Below are positions 1 through 12,200 of a DNA stretch of 64,000 nucleotides, one piece after another. The translations under genes were made by a program, and so were the position numbers. Within the stretch, counting starts at the first letter, position 1. The number at the start of each line of letters is the position of its first letter. Below the pieces are notes generated by a model. The model did no database searches. It was not told the DNA's origin and saw only the letters and a list, made by a program, of their open reading frames with translations. Origin of the DNA: Saccharina japonica (Eukaryota > Sar > Phaeophyceae > Laminariales > Laminariaceae); assembly GCA_008828725.1 (NCBI GenBank), contig MEHQ01001138.1:124001-188000 (forward strand), read 5' to 3'.

Positions 1-283
1 GGGTGAAATAATTGCTACGAGTACCAATATTCCGTGGTCGGCAAAGTATTCCCCCCTCACTGCCTTACTGCTCGCTGCAATAGCCTACGAGTAGCCAATC
101 ATAAAATACGGTGCCAGTAGCTACAGGTCTGCCGTAGACTGTAGATATGGTCAGAGTCCTCCACCAAAGAAGCTCGAGCCAGTGAGCGTCACGCAAAAGT
201 CCATGCTGTGAGGTGGGCATGAAGAAACGGGATAACGGTTAACGCCACCTTGACCATTTGTACATGCTGTTAACGTCTTCCAG
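1..283. other. Intron or upstream flank of the partial first gene
   Basis: No coding signal is visible here. The stretch ends in the acceptor tract gttaacgtcttccag directly before the short exon at 284-340, so it is probably the tail of an intron whose 5' exon lies outside the window. Confidence 0.4.
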
Positions 284-2907
284 GTGGAGGGGTGTCACGA
301 GACGGAACCAGCCGCACTTAAGAAGGCCGTAGAGATCCTGGTGAGCGATGCCCTTTCGGTTCAGTCTTTCTATTATTACTGGGCCTCAAAGCGCGGGATT
401 GTATGGACTCGGTTGCATATGCGTGACGCCGATAACTGTGTACAGATTGTCCCCGCGCACTGGCTTGACCCTACTGCGCCCATGTATGTGGCGATACATT
501 TCATTTATGTAGCACAAGATAGGTATTTTTCACGAGGCCTGCACGCCTTCTTCTAGTGTTATCTTGCGAGCGATTCTGCCGTGTGATGGCAGCCAGTGTC
601 ACCCTGACCCTGAGAACTCTCGCAACCTCCGTTAACCCTAAAGTAGCTATCCAGAAACAACACAAATGCGGGATATCATCCGTACTAAACACGCGGAAAA
701 TCGGTGCGCTCGCTCGGCCGACACAACCACCCGACGCAATCACCCGGAACACCAGGAGAAAATGGAGAGAGCCACGTCAGGCACATATATCCCGCTTGCG
801 CCGTTCGCGGAGGAGACTCCGAAACCGCCACAAAGCCAAGCGTCTCGCCGAGTATGTGTCATACCTCTCTACGGGTGGCTGTCTCTTGGCAACGGCCGGA
901 TCGGCGGGATGGAAAGGGCAATCATAAATATGTCTGTTTCCGATCCGTCCGAGGCGACACGGGCTGGCGTAGATCCCTTCACTGTCTGGAACAACCAGCG
1001 AACTCGGATGCTTCGATCGAACATTTATAACCTGCTGAGAGCGGCGGGATCGAGGGAGATCCGGAGTCGATGCGGCTTGGCTAGAAACGATGGAACGGCT
1101 GCTACGGCAAAGGGCAGAGAAAGGCAACCTGCAATCGAGTCCGGGCCATATAGACCACGTGATGAAGACGAAGAGATCGAAGAAAGGGCCGCGGACAGCG
1201 CCCGTCGAAAAAAGGCGGCCAAGGAGGCTGCACATCGTGCTCGCAACACCGTACTAGGTCAAAACCAGAAGGCAAGAACAGGGCTGCTTGTCGTAAAACT
1301 TATTTGAGACAAACGAGGATGCTGGTGTGAAGCGAAGTTTTTTCACCACAGCTGATCGAACTGCAGTACCCTTGTGGTTTTATTGTACACCCCGGTGCCA
1401 AGAGTTTACGGTCGTTCATGCTCTTCGTAGCAAGCTATCACAAAAAAAACAGTCAAAACAAGAAAAAATGGGTATGATTACTTTGTCCAAATGTTTCCTG
1501 GTCCTCGCTGTGACTGTCGTTTTGACCTCGCTTTTCCCAATTGTTGACGCCACCGGGCCCTTGCCCTTCCCCTGCATGTATGGCGGTCGGGCACAACAGC
1601 TAATCCTAGCAGAGATGGGCGCAAGACGTCGCCTCGCAAGAAAAAGGCTCCCCCCGACGGAAGATGATGCTTCCTTATCATCGCGACCGACTAGTGTAAG
1701 CTCTGCAATCACAAGTCCCAGATGGCGCAGGGAGGATGGCGAGCCTAAACAGAGGTCGGGAGATATATGCTCCGTCGAGTCTCGAGGAAAAAAGGTCGTT
1801 AGGGATGGTTCCGTGTTCGGGGATGCATCGGCGACACGGTTCGGGCCTGGGGCCGCAGGACGCGGAGGGCTGCGCCGGGAGCTTCGAGTGCAGATGAATA
1901 TCGAGCGAAAACGCGCAAGATTGTTCGAAGATATTCGAATGCTGCCTTACATGTGAGACCGTCAAGCGAAAAGAGAGAGCCAATATAAGTTAAAACATTG
2001 GCTGCTGTTTGTATCCAGTTAGCGCCTTTACTATGCTATACGTTTGGCCGTATTACCGTCCATCGGGCTCATCGTTAAGTGCACGTATTGACACCTCCTA
2101 TATCCTACGCGGACAACACGCCAAACGTTTCCTCTCCGCACTTTTATCGCCTGTTACTACAGTAGTACTGCAACGGGTGGAACGAAGATCAGCAAAGACA
2201 CTTCTGATGGCCGCCAAGGTGTAGGAAACCCGAGACTCCCAGATCACGGGCAGAGTGACGCAAAAAGCCCTCCTGGTATTGTTCTCCGCGCCACTGCAGT
2301 TCAAGCTAAAACGAGGCTTCACGGCAAACCCTCCTCCTCCTTCTTCGCACGAGCGCATACCACGAGTATGAGTGCGGCGGCGGCCGTCTTGAAGTCAACT
2401 CACGAGGATGGACATGAACATGACGACCTCACCTCAAACGAGGGGAACCACCCGGAAATGGAACAAGTCCCGGAGGACACCGGTCCACCTGTTGCGGCGT
2501 TGAAGCACCATGCTCGGCATTTTGCGGGGAAGGAGATCCAAGCAGCCTCTCGTCGGAGCTCTGTTAGCTCGGTTTCGACGGCCAGCATCCCAGGCACGGT
2601 GGGTGGAGTTTCGGTTACGGACACATCAACAATCTCCAGAAGCGAAAGGGGTAGAGGAGCAAAGGGACTCCACTCGTTAGCCAAACTGCGCGGAAGGTCC
2701 ACCACCCGGCAGGAAAGCCGGCGGCCGGGTCTGGCAGGTTCGAAGCGCCGAGTGAAAAGGACAGACAGCTGGAGCACGTCGAGTAGCTCCGTGGGAGGCT
2801 GCAATCTTGACGGAGAGCTGGTGCTTTTGGACGGTATCCTGCACGATCCGAAGATTAAGACCTGGGTAGAAACTACGCTGGGGCCTGCAAAGAACGCCCG
2901 CCCGTAG
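284..2907 (+). CDS. Unrecognised basic, low-complexity protein (3' part of a multi-exon gene)
   Basis: I do not recognise this protein. Four exons join in one frame: 284-340 (donor CTG|GTGAGC), 756-1271 (donor AAG|GCAAGA, a GC donor), 1600-1952 (donor ACAT|GTGAGA) and 2163-2907 (acceptor ttactacag, stop TAG). Phases are 0, 0 and 2, and the join gives about 556 residues. The first junction makes a continuous helix-like stretch (AVEIL|EKMERA). The middle is rich in Arg, Lys and Ala and looks helical or coiled. The last exon is Ser/Arg-rich and probably disordered, ending in a hydrophobic-acidic tail (GELVLLDGILHDPKIKTWVE). No signal peptide, membrane segment or catalytic motif is seen. The 5' end probably lies before position 1. 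The start of the second exon (acceptor accaccag at 755) is the least certain boundary. It converges on the ciliary gene, with 6.3 kb between the two stop codons. Confidence 0.45.
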
Positions 2908-5230
2908 TTTAATAACATGGTAGTATGCATGAGCAATGGGTCTTGCACTGCCCACGTTTGTGGGTCCGGAGACGAGATAGGAGAGCCGTGGGGGGCGCGC
3001 GGGGGGGGGTGTATTCCCTTGATTTACGTAAGTGTGTACTGTTCAGGAGTGTGCCCATTCTAATACCACCGCGTGACAAGCCAATTTACCTGGTCTTATC
3101 TCCGTTTTGGTCTTATCTTTTATTACTGAAAAAAATATCCCGCACTAATTCCAAGTGGTTTTTTCTCGTGACAAGCCGGTTTACCTGGCCTTATCTCTAC
3201 TCTGGTCTTCAACCAGATGGTTTTGAAATGGGTACACACCCCTGTAACACTTTGCAGGTTCAGAGATCATTCGCCCGGAAAGCTAGCTGTACGCGATAAA
3301 AGGCACGCATATTTTATCGTTTAAGGTGAAGGCTGGGATACGAATGCATCGTACGTACACGCTTTATTTTTTACGCGTGATCGTAAAGTGGATGGCGAAG
3401 CAGGCAATGATGGCGTGCACAGACTGCTCGATTTATCTGTTTCTCAATTGAAGCCCTTTGATTCACCCTCGTACCCTCATCACACCCATAATCTATTTTT
3501 GTGGTACACACGTTTTTTTTTTGCCAATATGAAGCATATTTGTTTCTCGCTATGCCTAACCATCAGATTGACAACCTACCCTACAGTTTGGTCTCTATTT
3601 CGAGAAATAGCTGATCGCATTATTCACCCTCGGCCCCTTGCCACGCATACCTCTTGCAGACACTCGACACTGCCTCTTCGGTTGCATTCACGAGTAGGTA
3701 GCCCACAATCTTAACAACAAATAGGTTGTTTACGCTGTCTACGTTGGTACATTGTGGTTCTCTTCCCATGACATCATCTCCGGTCACCATCCTGATATTT
3801 ACTTCTTCCGTTGCCCCCACCACCACCTCGTCTCGTTTGTCCCGGCTATCGGCCAAAACACATTGGCTGCTCGTTGCTTGCTCCATAGAAAAACGAGCAC
3901 CTATATCCCTTCCCGTACCACTGTGAATGACGATCGCTTGCCCCCGCAACTCGCTCTCGCACTTCGCTGCGCTCCGTAAATAATTTACGTTTATATTGCT
4001 CTACATTTCCCCCGGACCCTGTACACATCCACTATAGGAGGGCGCCCAGCCTTGCTAAGTGTTTTGCGTACGTAGCTGCGCTGTGGCCGAACTTCGTTAC
4101 CGGTTCCCGAAACATTCTTCAGTACTCTCCGATCACAAGAAAGTCCATACGTACATGGTGTACGAAACCTCCTGTCCCAATGACCTCACCACCTCCCCTG
4201 CGTTCCGTTGATGCCCTTGGTGCCGAGCCAGCGTCTTCCCACTCACGTAAGCTACGTACGGTATCCCATAGCCTCCGCTGTTTTGCGGCTCCTGTTTTGG
4301 TGCTTGACAGTATATTGACAAATAGACATTGCGTAAATCTAACCCCCTATAACTGCACCGCCTTGCGCACAGCTGACCCTGGTACCGATAGCAACCGGGT
4401 CCACTGTTTTCCGGTATTTTCACACCCTGCGTCGAGTGCTTCTGCCTTTGACTCCTACACCCCCTGGGGGATGTATTTTTCTAGGTCGGCGCCTCCTTCC
4501 CTTCTCCTTCTCCCAAACCCTCGTTTTCTGTCTCGTTCGCTCCAGAAAAGTACGTGCCTACAAAGAGGACCCACACCGGTGCTCCTTCCTTCCCTATTAA
4601 TAATTCGCTGATCCACTCGTGCTGACGTAGCTCGAGCCATGGGGCTGGACGAGATGGTAAGATGAAATTATTGGGAGAGACCCCTGCCTAGCACGGGAAC
4701 GAACACTACAGCAATACAGTGTGTACCTTTCACTTCCCAGCACGTTAATTGTGAAGTAGAAATGTATTAACTTCGTATTTCCATTGTTTCAAAAAAAAAT
4801 TCAAATAGTGGAATGTTTACGTTTTGCCCCCTGAAGAATTTCCAAACTTTGGAAATGTTTCCTGTTGTAACATTGCGTCGTAGGTTAAATCGTATATAGT
4901 TTGGGATCAATGAGGCCTCCTGCTGCGATCAGCCGGAGACGCTCACCCAGGGTTACTACTCCCGCGTTGATTGCCTAGCAATCAACGCGGTACCTCGTCC
5001 CAGAGAGTAGGTACCCCGGTAAAATAAACACTAACAAAACTGATGTCGTTGTCGACGGTACAACCTCGCTACCAACGATGGGCGGGCGGGATGGTCTGTT
5101 TTTTTTCTCCTAGCCTCTTTCTACTTTGTCGTGCTGTTGTAGAGCTGCGATATCGCTCACGGAGTGATACTCAATCACTGCCTCCCAGTACGACAAAGAG
5201 ACTTTTCTGAAAAGGGGTTCTGCCCTGCGG
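2908..5230. other. Intergenic, no gene recognised
   Basis: No exon with a believable splice context is visible. There is a near-duplicate of about 45 bp (cgtgacaagcc... at about 3072 and 3167). A fragment at about 4795-4865 resembles the AT-rich MITE described at 5324-5625 (shared gaagaatttccaaactttgg). Short open frames here have no family resemblance and are left out. Confidence 0.4.
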
Positions 5231-5234
5231 GCTT

Positions 5235-5333
5235 CGCCTCTTTTCTGTGTCAGATTACTCTTTTCCTCTTTTTCCTTTTTTCCTTGGAAACAAATACTGG
5301 ATTTTTTTTTTAAAAGGTGCTCGATAAGAATGG
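5235..5333 (-). mobile_element. Truncated MITE-like copy, head-to-head with its neighbour
   Basis: Read on the minus strand, this stretch repeats the first about 95 bp of the element that follows at 5324, so the two lie in inverted orientation. They meet in the perfect palindrome gctcgataag / cttatcgagc at 5319-5345. It is AT-rich, non-coding and carries no transposase. Confidence 0.5.
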
Positions 5334-5627
5334 CCCTTATCGAGCATTTTTTCCCCAAAATTTCCAATATTTTTGTTCCACGAAAAAGAAGGAAAAACAG
5401 GAAAAGCAGGAAACATTTTCAAAGTTTGGAAATTCTTCAGAGGGGAAAAATGTTGGGGAAGCTTCGCATTCCAATATTTCCAATTCTTCAGAGGGAAAAA
5501 ATGTCTGGAAGGCTTCGAATTCCAATATATTTGGAAAAACAAATGGAAAAATGAAAATACAGAAAATTGCGCGAATTTTGGTTTTGGAAAATTTGGAAAT
5601 TCATGGCTCCGATAAGAATGGCCGTAA
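5324..5627 (+). mobile_element. MITE-like non-autonomous element (family 1, copy A)
   Basis: An AT-rich, non-coding element of about 300 bp, full of ggaaa/tttcc runs. Its ends are inverted copies of one motif: ggcccttatcgagc on the left and gctccgataagaatggcc on the right. A second, shorter full copy with the same ends lies at 51655-51858, and internal stretches such as tttccaaactttgg are shared. With no coding capacity it would have to be moved by a transposase supplied elsewhere. Target-site duplications were not resolved. Confidence 0.6.
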
Positions 5628-5639
5628 GTAATACCAGGT

Positions 5640-7340
5640 AGGAGAGTTCCTGTCAGCTTGACTAATTTCGCGTGGTTCGGTTGGTTCGATCGAGAGCCGT
5701 ATCGTCAGTTGGGTGTCAAAAGCTTATTCTAGAATAAATAGCGCCATAAATCAACGTCTGTGGTAGCCTCAAGTCATAGACATGCGTGGGCTAACGGGGC
5801 GAACCTGCGGCACGGGAGACTCAGCGAACTACCAGATATTCATATTTACGTCGATCCCTTGGGTGCACAGCTAGTAAAACGTTTGCAGCGTCGAGTCGTT
5901 CCTCTGTCTCAGAACCATCATCACTGCCAAAACGGAGGGGATGGTCGCTTCAAGGTCTCCGCATGACACATAGTCCGGTTCGCTTGGGTAAGGTCCACCC
6001 ATCTGAGGATCACCTTCTTTAAATAGTTAATTTGACGAATGCCTCTTTAGGTGTATGGACCATATCGGGGCTATCTCTCAGAGAGAGTTCCTATTCATAT
6101 CACTTGCACCGCGAACAGCTTGAGTAAGTCTTGAATAAGTAATGCTTCGAATTTTCTGCTGTGGAGGGACGAGGGCGTTTAGTTGCGCTGCTGTAGCTTA
6201 TGATGTTAAGAGCTTCGTGATACTGTAAGGTATATGCTGTGCTGCCTATAACTTCGTGAGAGACCGTCCTTCGGCAAATAAACGCGGTTTAATTGGCGCT
6301 CAAGGCAGTATAAAATGTCACCGCGCTTCGCGCTTCCGCTGTTTTTGATGAGGAGTGCGTAGCAGGCGCTACTGTAATCGGAATGTGCGGCGGTCCCTGT
6401 GAACGAGGTGACGGCAAATTAATGAATCGTCTCCCGCCATATTGTACGAAGTGGTAGATTATCCGCCATGCAGAGTAAAAACAACACACGCTTCTCATTA
6501 ACCTCCAATCTTGCTTTCCGAACCAGCTCCCCGCGAAGTGTATGTTGACGTAACCCTGACTGCGCCAACGCCAGCCAAACCTACCTACGAATCTGGTTAA
6601 GGAGACCCGGCATCCACACGTAGAACTATAAGAATGTTATACAGGCATCGGCATACGATACCGCTAAGCGGTAAGCAAACCGTCGTCACAAAGGGGTTCG
6701 GGATTGCAAACGGAACACCCACAGCTCTCTTCTCTCAAGAGCCGGGATTTTGCGCGGGCATCGAGTCAATAAGATGAAACTGGCGGACAGGCTGCCAGTT
6801 CCTTATCGGCAGAATTACGAGCTTCCGTGGCCGGGGGGTCCTCCAAAGCCGCGCCCATTTGTCGCGGAATTATCTCCTGAGATGCGATGGCCTCCCCAGA
6901 TAGTTTGCTGTTAGTGCCCCCCCTTGAGGCTCTGGCCAGGCCTGAGCTCTTTTTTCTGATAGCGAAGCGTTTTGGTCGTTTGCTGAGGTTGAACTCGCCA
7001 TGAAGCGCCTCCTGGACATCACGCGACGCGTGGTGTTTTAAAGAACAGAAATTCAGCATTGGCAGGGAGAGTGCTCTTTTGTTTGCGTTTGTTTTTTTTG
7101 TCACGAAGCGCAAGGCAGTAATTAGCCTACAGTAGCATGTGCAAACCATTAGCACATCGCACGCAAGGACTTAACGCACAACACTCTTGGTATGAAGGTG
7201 CCCAAACCGTCCACCGTTTACAGAGACCTGGTAATGCAACAAACACTTAGTTATGAAACGAAGGATTGTGGACCTCACATGTCGCAAATAGAAAAGATAC
7301 CTCCACAGGCGCAACGTGGCCGGGGAATGACCTTACAATA
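5640..7340. other. Intergenic, nothing recognised
   Basis: I see no exon chain, RNA gene or clear repeat here. Several short open frames on both strands lack splice-consistent partners and any family resemblance. Confidence 0.35.
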
Positions 7341-7344
7341 CTAC

Positions 7345-7550
7345 TAGGTGTACATTTTTGCTTTTCCATCCCATTTATTATCTTCGTCTTTTTTTTCTCT
7401 CTCCTTCCTATTATTCGTAACTCAGACCTGGGGTCACAAAAGTAGGCTCTTCTCCCTCCTCCCCCACTACGGTTCGTGCCTTGCATTTTTATCGCGAGAA
7501 GACTTCAGCCCTTTCTTCCTTCGTCGACTTGCATCGAATTGGGACATTGC
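7345..7550 (-). mobile_element. tRNA-derived SINE, truncated copy
   Basis: The stretch shares its body with the SINE copies at 43970 and 11560: a run like catcccatttattatcttcg, then cctggggtcacaaa(a)gtaggctcttctccctcctcc, then tatcgcgagaag. The tRNA-like head seen at 44215-44292 is missing, so the copy is incomplete. Confidence 0.55.
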
Positions 7551-8159
7551 TCGCCCATGACTAATAAACGGCTGCTAAGTCAGCTGCGGACCAGATACCA
7601 AACATAAATACACTACGTCGTAATAACTGTGCTCAAGGAACCCTGCTTTGAAAATTGTTCGGAGTCAGGTAAACACCCGATGCCGGGGGTACGAGTAAGA
7701 ACAGTATGGTTGTGCTTAACTGTGTAGCTATAATTTATCTCGCAAAACCTAAAGTTAATCGTTGAGCGAAGAGAGATCTGTTCTTGGGAGTATACCGCAC
7801 CTGCATAATGTTGAAGAACGTCCCCTCCAGAGCGGCAGCCACAGTCCGCTGAGTTTCGTGATTCTCGCACGCTTTGCTCGCCAACCGTTGCTGTAAGCTC
7901 GGCTTCTTTGCCATGTCCGTAGCTTCATCTTGGTCTGTCTGTTCATGACAAGCCTGCGGCGTTGTCAACAAACCAGCAGGGAACCGGCATTTCGGGGTCT
8001 TGGTGTCACGTATTGACTGAGTGCAATGGAGCTCTATCCCTATCCCTAGCTTGGTAGATCAACAATTGTTAATATACCGTGTGTGCGGGCAGTAAGTACC
8101 AAGCGGGGAACTGGAGGAGACACGCAGACTTTCCCTACGTAGGCGGCGGCTGGTGTCAA

Positions 8160-8665
8160 TAGGTTTATTGGCCTGCAGTAGTAGGCTATTGTATACCGAT
8201 AGTATGATACTATGCCTGGTGTTAATAATAAGTGTATTGAGCTACAGTAGGCTATTGTATACTATGCACATACTATGCGTGGTGTTAAGAAGTAGGGCTT
8301 GTCATGGGCCGACACTGATGGGGCGGCCCATCCATTTTTGTATGATAGACCGAGGCCCGGCCCGGTCCATCAAAGTTTAACTTGGGGAGCCGCGGCCCGG
8401 CCCGGCCCGGCCCCTCCATTTTTCAGAGGGTAGGTCGCGGCCCGATCCAGCCCGTCACATTCTCAATTTTTCCCGGTCCGGCCCGGCCCATCCCATTTTC
8501 AAAAGTCTCAGCCCGGCCCGGCCCGGCCCGGCCTATCCCATTTTCAAAAGTCTCGGCCCGGCCCGGCCCCGAGAAACGGCTCATACCAAGCCCTGTCAAA
8601 GAGTGTACTGACCTACAATAGGCTATTGTATACCCGTACTATGCACACACTATGCGCAATTGTAG
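8160..8665. repeat. GGCCC minisatellite framed by a threefold repeat
   Basis: The core at about 8350-8575 is built from tandem ggccc units interrupted by an about 35 bp unit (cccattttcaaaagtctcgg...). It is framed by three diverged copies of a roughly 55 bp sequence, taggctattgtata... followed by ctatgc, at about 8185, 8250 and 8610. The open frame across it is only a Pro/Gly/Arg-rich reading of the repeat. Confidence 0.6.
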
Positions 8666-9261
8666 TGTCCTCACAGGATGCGGATGCATGTCTTCATATT
8701 CATATATACCTGGTACCATGTACCGAACGTTAGGTTGAGGATTTTGTTATCGTTTGGGTTTGGTCAAAAGTAGCAGAATGAGGGGTGCAATAGGGTCCAC
8801 TTATGGAAGGCCACCTTGGGCGTGCATCTGACCAAAACGATGCGTTAGTGTTGCCTTGGCTTCGAATCAAAAGGGTTTATCGTAGCTACAGTAAGGGTGG
8901 ATCGAGACAACGACCCCCTACAATACTGCTGGTGAAAAAATCCCGGAACCCCGTGCGTGTATTCTTGCACGGTTCCAGCCGTCAGTCTGCATGTTTGAAC
9001 ATCGATAGCTGTTAGTGCCGTGTCATCGTGACCATTCTCGAACTCTGTTCAACTGAACGATCTGACTTTTCAATACAGACACACCCAAAGAGCCGGGAAT
9101 ATTCTGGATGATACTTACGTCCTTTACCATACTCGACGAGGTAGATTCAATTATAACTCAGAGCCCGAGAGAAACCCATCCTATCTGCAGCAGAGGACAT
9201 TATAGATCTGGGCAGTTGTAAGAACGATCTTTCAATCACTGGTATTTCCCTGCAAAGCCGT

Positions 9262-12200
9262 TCAGTGGACATTTCGATAGCGTGGCAGGTCCAGAAGTTG
9301 TCGTGACACATCTGACACAATACCAACGCCATCGAGATCAAGCAACAGCCGGGAGCCACCCTTGAACACTCCGCACGATGCTCAGGGGTAAAATATTTGT
9401 GTGTTGTATCATACTACAGCAGTAGTACTCATAGTACTCGTAGTACTCATGAATATGTGTCGCTCATCGGAGGCAGCGATGATATGGAGTGCCAATACTA
9501 CGTACACAATACACCAACTTTCAGCAACTTAAAAAATAACAGGGCTTTCTCAAATGAATGTTCCTGTAATATATGGTAGCGATATGGCTTTTGCACAATA
9601 ACGTATGCCGTACCTGTGAATGCACGGCTGCCGCCTTCTTGCTGTCTAGACAAGGGTGATCCGCTGCCTCGAGACTGGTTGGAGGGAGATCTGCCGTAGC
9701 CTGGTCGGCCTTGGCGTTTGAAGCGTTCGAAGCGTTTGAAGCGTTTGAAACGGGCGCTGGTGCTGAGAGACCGCCAGCGGCAAGTGTCGATGGTCGGCTT
9801 TGTGAGCCGAGGCTCGCTTGTTCCAGCCATTTCTCGACGGAGTCGACGGTGGTGCTGTCGAGGGTGGAGATGAGGTCCACAATACTCGTCCCGTGCTCCG
9901 GGAGAGCCTTTTAACGAAAAGCGATACGTTTGCGGTAATTCAGTCGCATCAGAGAGCCTTTACATGACAACCTACGAGATTGCGGTGCTAAACTCGCGTC
10001 AGAGAGCCTTTGAATGCAAACCGATAAAATTGCGGTAGTGAAGTCGCATCAGAGAGCCTTTTAATGAAAAGGTTGAAATTACGGCAGTAGAACGTTTTGA
10101 AACGAAAAACTTGCGGCAAATAATTCGCACCGGAGCGCCTACTAAAACCTAGGAACGATATAATTGCGGTGATGAAGCCGCAACAATAACCCGCAATCAA
10201 GGCATCGAGGGGCACTTTAGAAGGCTTATATTGCCCAGAAACCGACGTGTACATCGTTCATGCGAATTTGTCGTCCGACTCACCTCGATTGCGTCCAAGA
10301 ATCCGGCCAATAACTCCGCTGTTTGAACACCTTCCGTGAGCTCCTCCTTCCTAGAGCACGTCTCCACTACTAACCCTAACCCTAACCCTAGCCCTGCCGT
10401 AGCCCGCAGTGCAGCCGACAAACAGTCCTTACCCAAACGTGTGTTGTGGTTAACCCCCGGTTGGTGACCATCATGACCACCACCTCTTAAAGCGATTTTG
10501 CTCGTATCAGCCTCAGGGAGTCGGGCAGGGGCCGCCGAACGGGCCAGATGAGCTTGCAAGTGTGGGGCTAGTGCTGCCGCCACACGCTCCGGCAAGCATT
10601 TGACGTTTTTGATCTGAAAATCCAGTGGGCAAGACGCAGCGTATAGTCCGCGGGTTTGTTCGCATTACGGTGCCGTGTTCGACAACGCACATGTGGCACA
10701 TACGGATAGTTACAAATGTTTGGGCGCAATTAGCTTATATACGAACATGTTACTGTAGACGTAACCCCCGAAACAATCTGCAAGAAATCTGCAAGACCTG
10801 AGATAAAATCGTTGCTGCTGCTCTCGGTGCTTAACTCAGCAAGGCAGATTGGCGGTAGGCCTGCAACAGGGCCCCTCCCCCGTCAAGCGATACTCTATCT
10901 GGCTAAGATTCCGTGGCAGTCCCATGGGCAGTGAATGCCCCAAACGATCATGAACATCCATAGACATTGAACACTCATGGCACGGCCATGGGATTGTCAT
11001 GGCACTGCCATGGCACTGCTATGAGACTGGCATGGACTGACATGGGAACTTCATGTGAATACCAAGGGATGGACATGAGCTTGCCATGGGAATAAAGCGC
11101 CATGAGAGTGACATGGGCTGACATGGGAACATCATGGCACCTCATGACACTTTCATGGTGCTTGAAGATGGCAACTCATGGGGCCATGGCGCCTCATGGA
11201 AGCTTATGGAACCTCATGGGACCTTATGGCATTTCCATAGCACGTAATGACACCCCATGACAGTTCCGTGGCAGTAGTGCCATGGTAGTAGTCACATGGC
11301 AGTCCCATGGTAGTGTTCATGAAATATCTCATGATTATTTTCGTGAGACTGTCATGGAAGTCGGTTTGATGAACGCTCATGAAATCACACAATTTTCATG
11401 AAAGTGTCATGGAAATGCCATGGGGAGCCCATGAACGCACGTGACGGCACATGAGGTGCCATGAGAGCCCACGAAACTCCATTAAAGAGCCATAGAGCCT
11501 TTATGGCAGTGCTGAAAGTACAATGGCAGCCACGAAGAAATGCCACGAAAGCCCATGAAGGGCATTTTTTATTATTTTATTTATCTCATCCCATTCACTA
11601 TGTTCGCCCTTTTTTCCCCTGCTCCATCCCTAGTCCTAACTCAGGTCTGGGGTAACACCGCAGGCCCTTCTTCCCCCACTCCCCACCTAGTACCGTGCGC
11701 ACCTTGCATTTTCATCGCGAGAAGGGCTCAGCACTTTCTTCCCTCGTCGTCTCGCGTTGACTTGTGTTTACCCCGCTGCAATACTACTGAATTCGCTCTC
11801 CGCAGTTGGTGTCCCGCGATAAATGAAAACCCTATCAAACAGGTCATCGAACCCGGGACCTCAACGCTATTACGGGGGACCGTAGTAAACAGAACCTACA
11901 TTGTACAAAACTACTGTAGCTATGTATTCACATATGTTTACTAATAATATTTGGTCCTACTTAGTGTGGTCCTCCGTAATGATAGCATTCGAGGTAAACC
12001 ACACGACCACCGGGATGATCGGGGCCGTGAAGTGCCACGGAAAACTCCATCGGCGTTTACGAAAATGAAAAAATATTAAACACCACCCGCCTCACCTCGC
12101 TGAACGTCGGTACCCTTGGGTGAGCGGGGAGACTCTTCAGGCATTCCCGGACCTCATGCGCTGCCACGACATCTTCCATGAGCCGCTGCAGCACTCCAGA

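Noticed and set aside
1468..1956. ATG with a signal-peptide-like start (MGMITLSKCFLVLAVTVVL), open to 1956
   Set aside because: The hydrophobic part coincides with the pyrimidine-rich tract before the acceptor at 1599, and the rest is the third exon of the first gene. A separate small secreted protein is possible but less likely.
8382..8621. Pro/Arg/Gly-rich open frame
   Set aside because: A reading of the GGCCC minisatellite, with no splice or start support.
9901..10160. CRISPR-like array of regularly spaced 50 bp units
   Set aside because: Whole units are repeated, including the 'spacers', and the context is a eukaryotic intron with no cas genes.
10370..10394. Chromosome end or interstitial telomere
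   Set aside because: Only about four units, inside an otherwise good exon.
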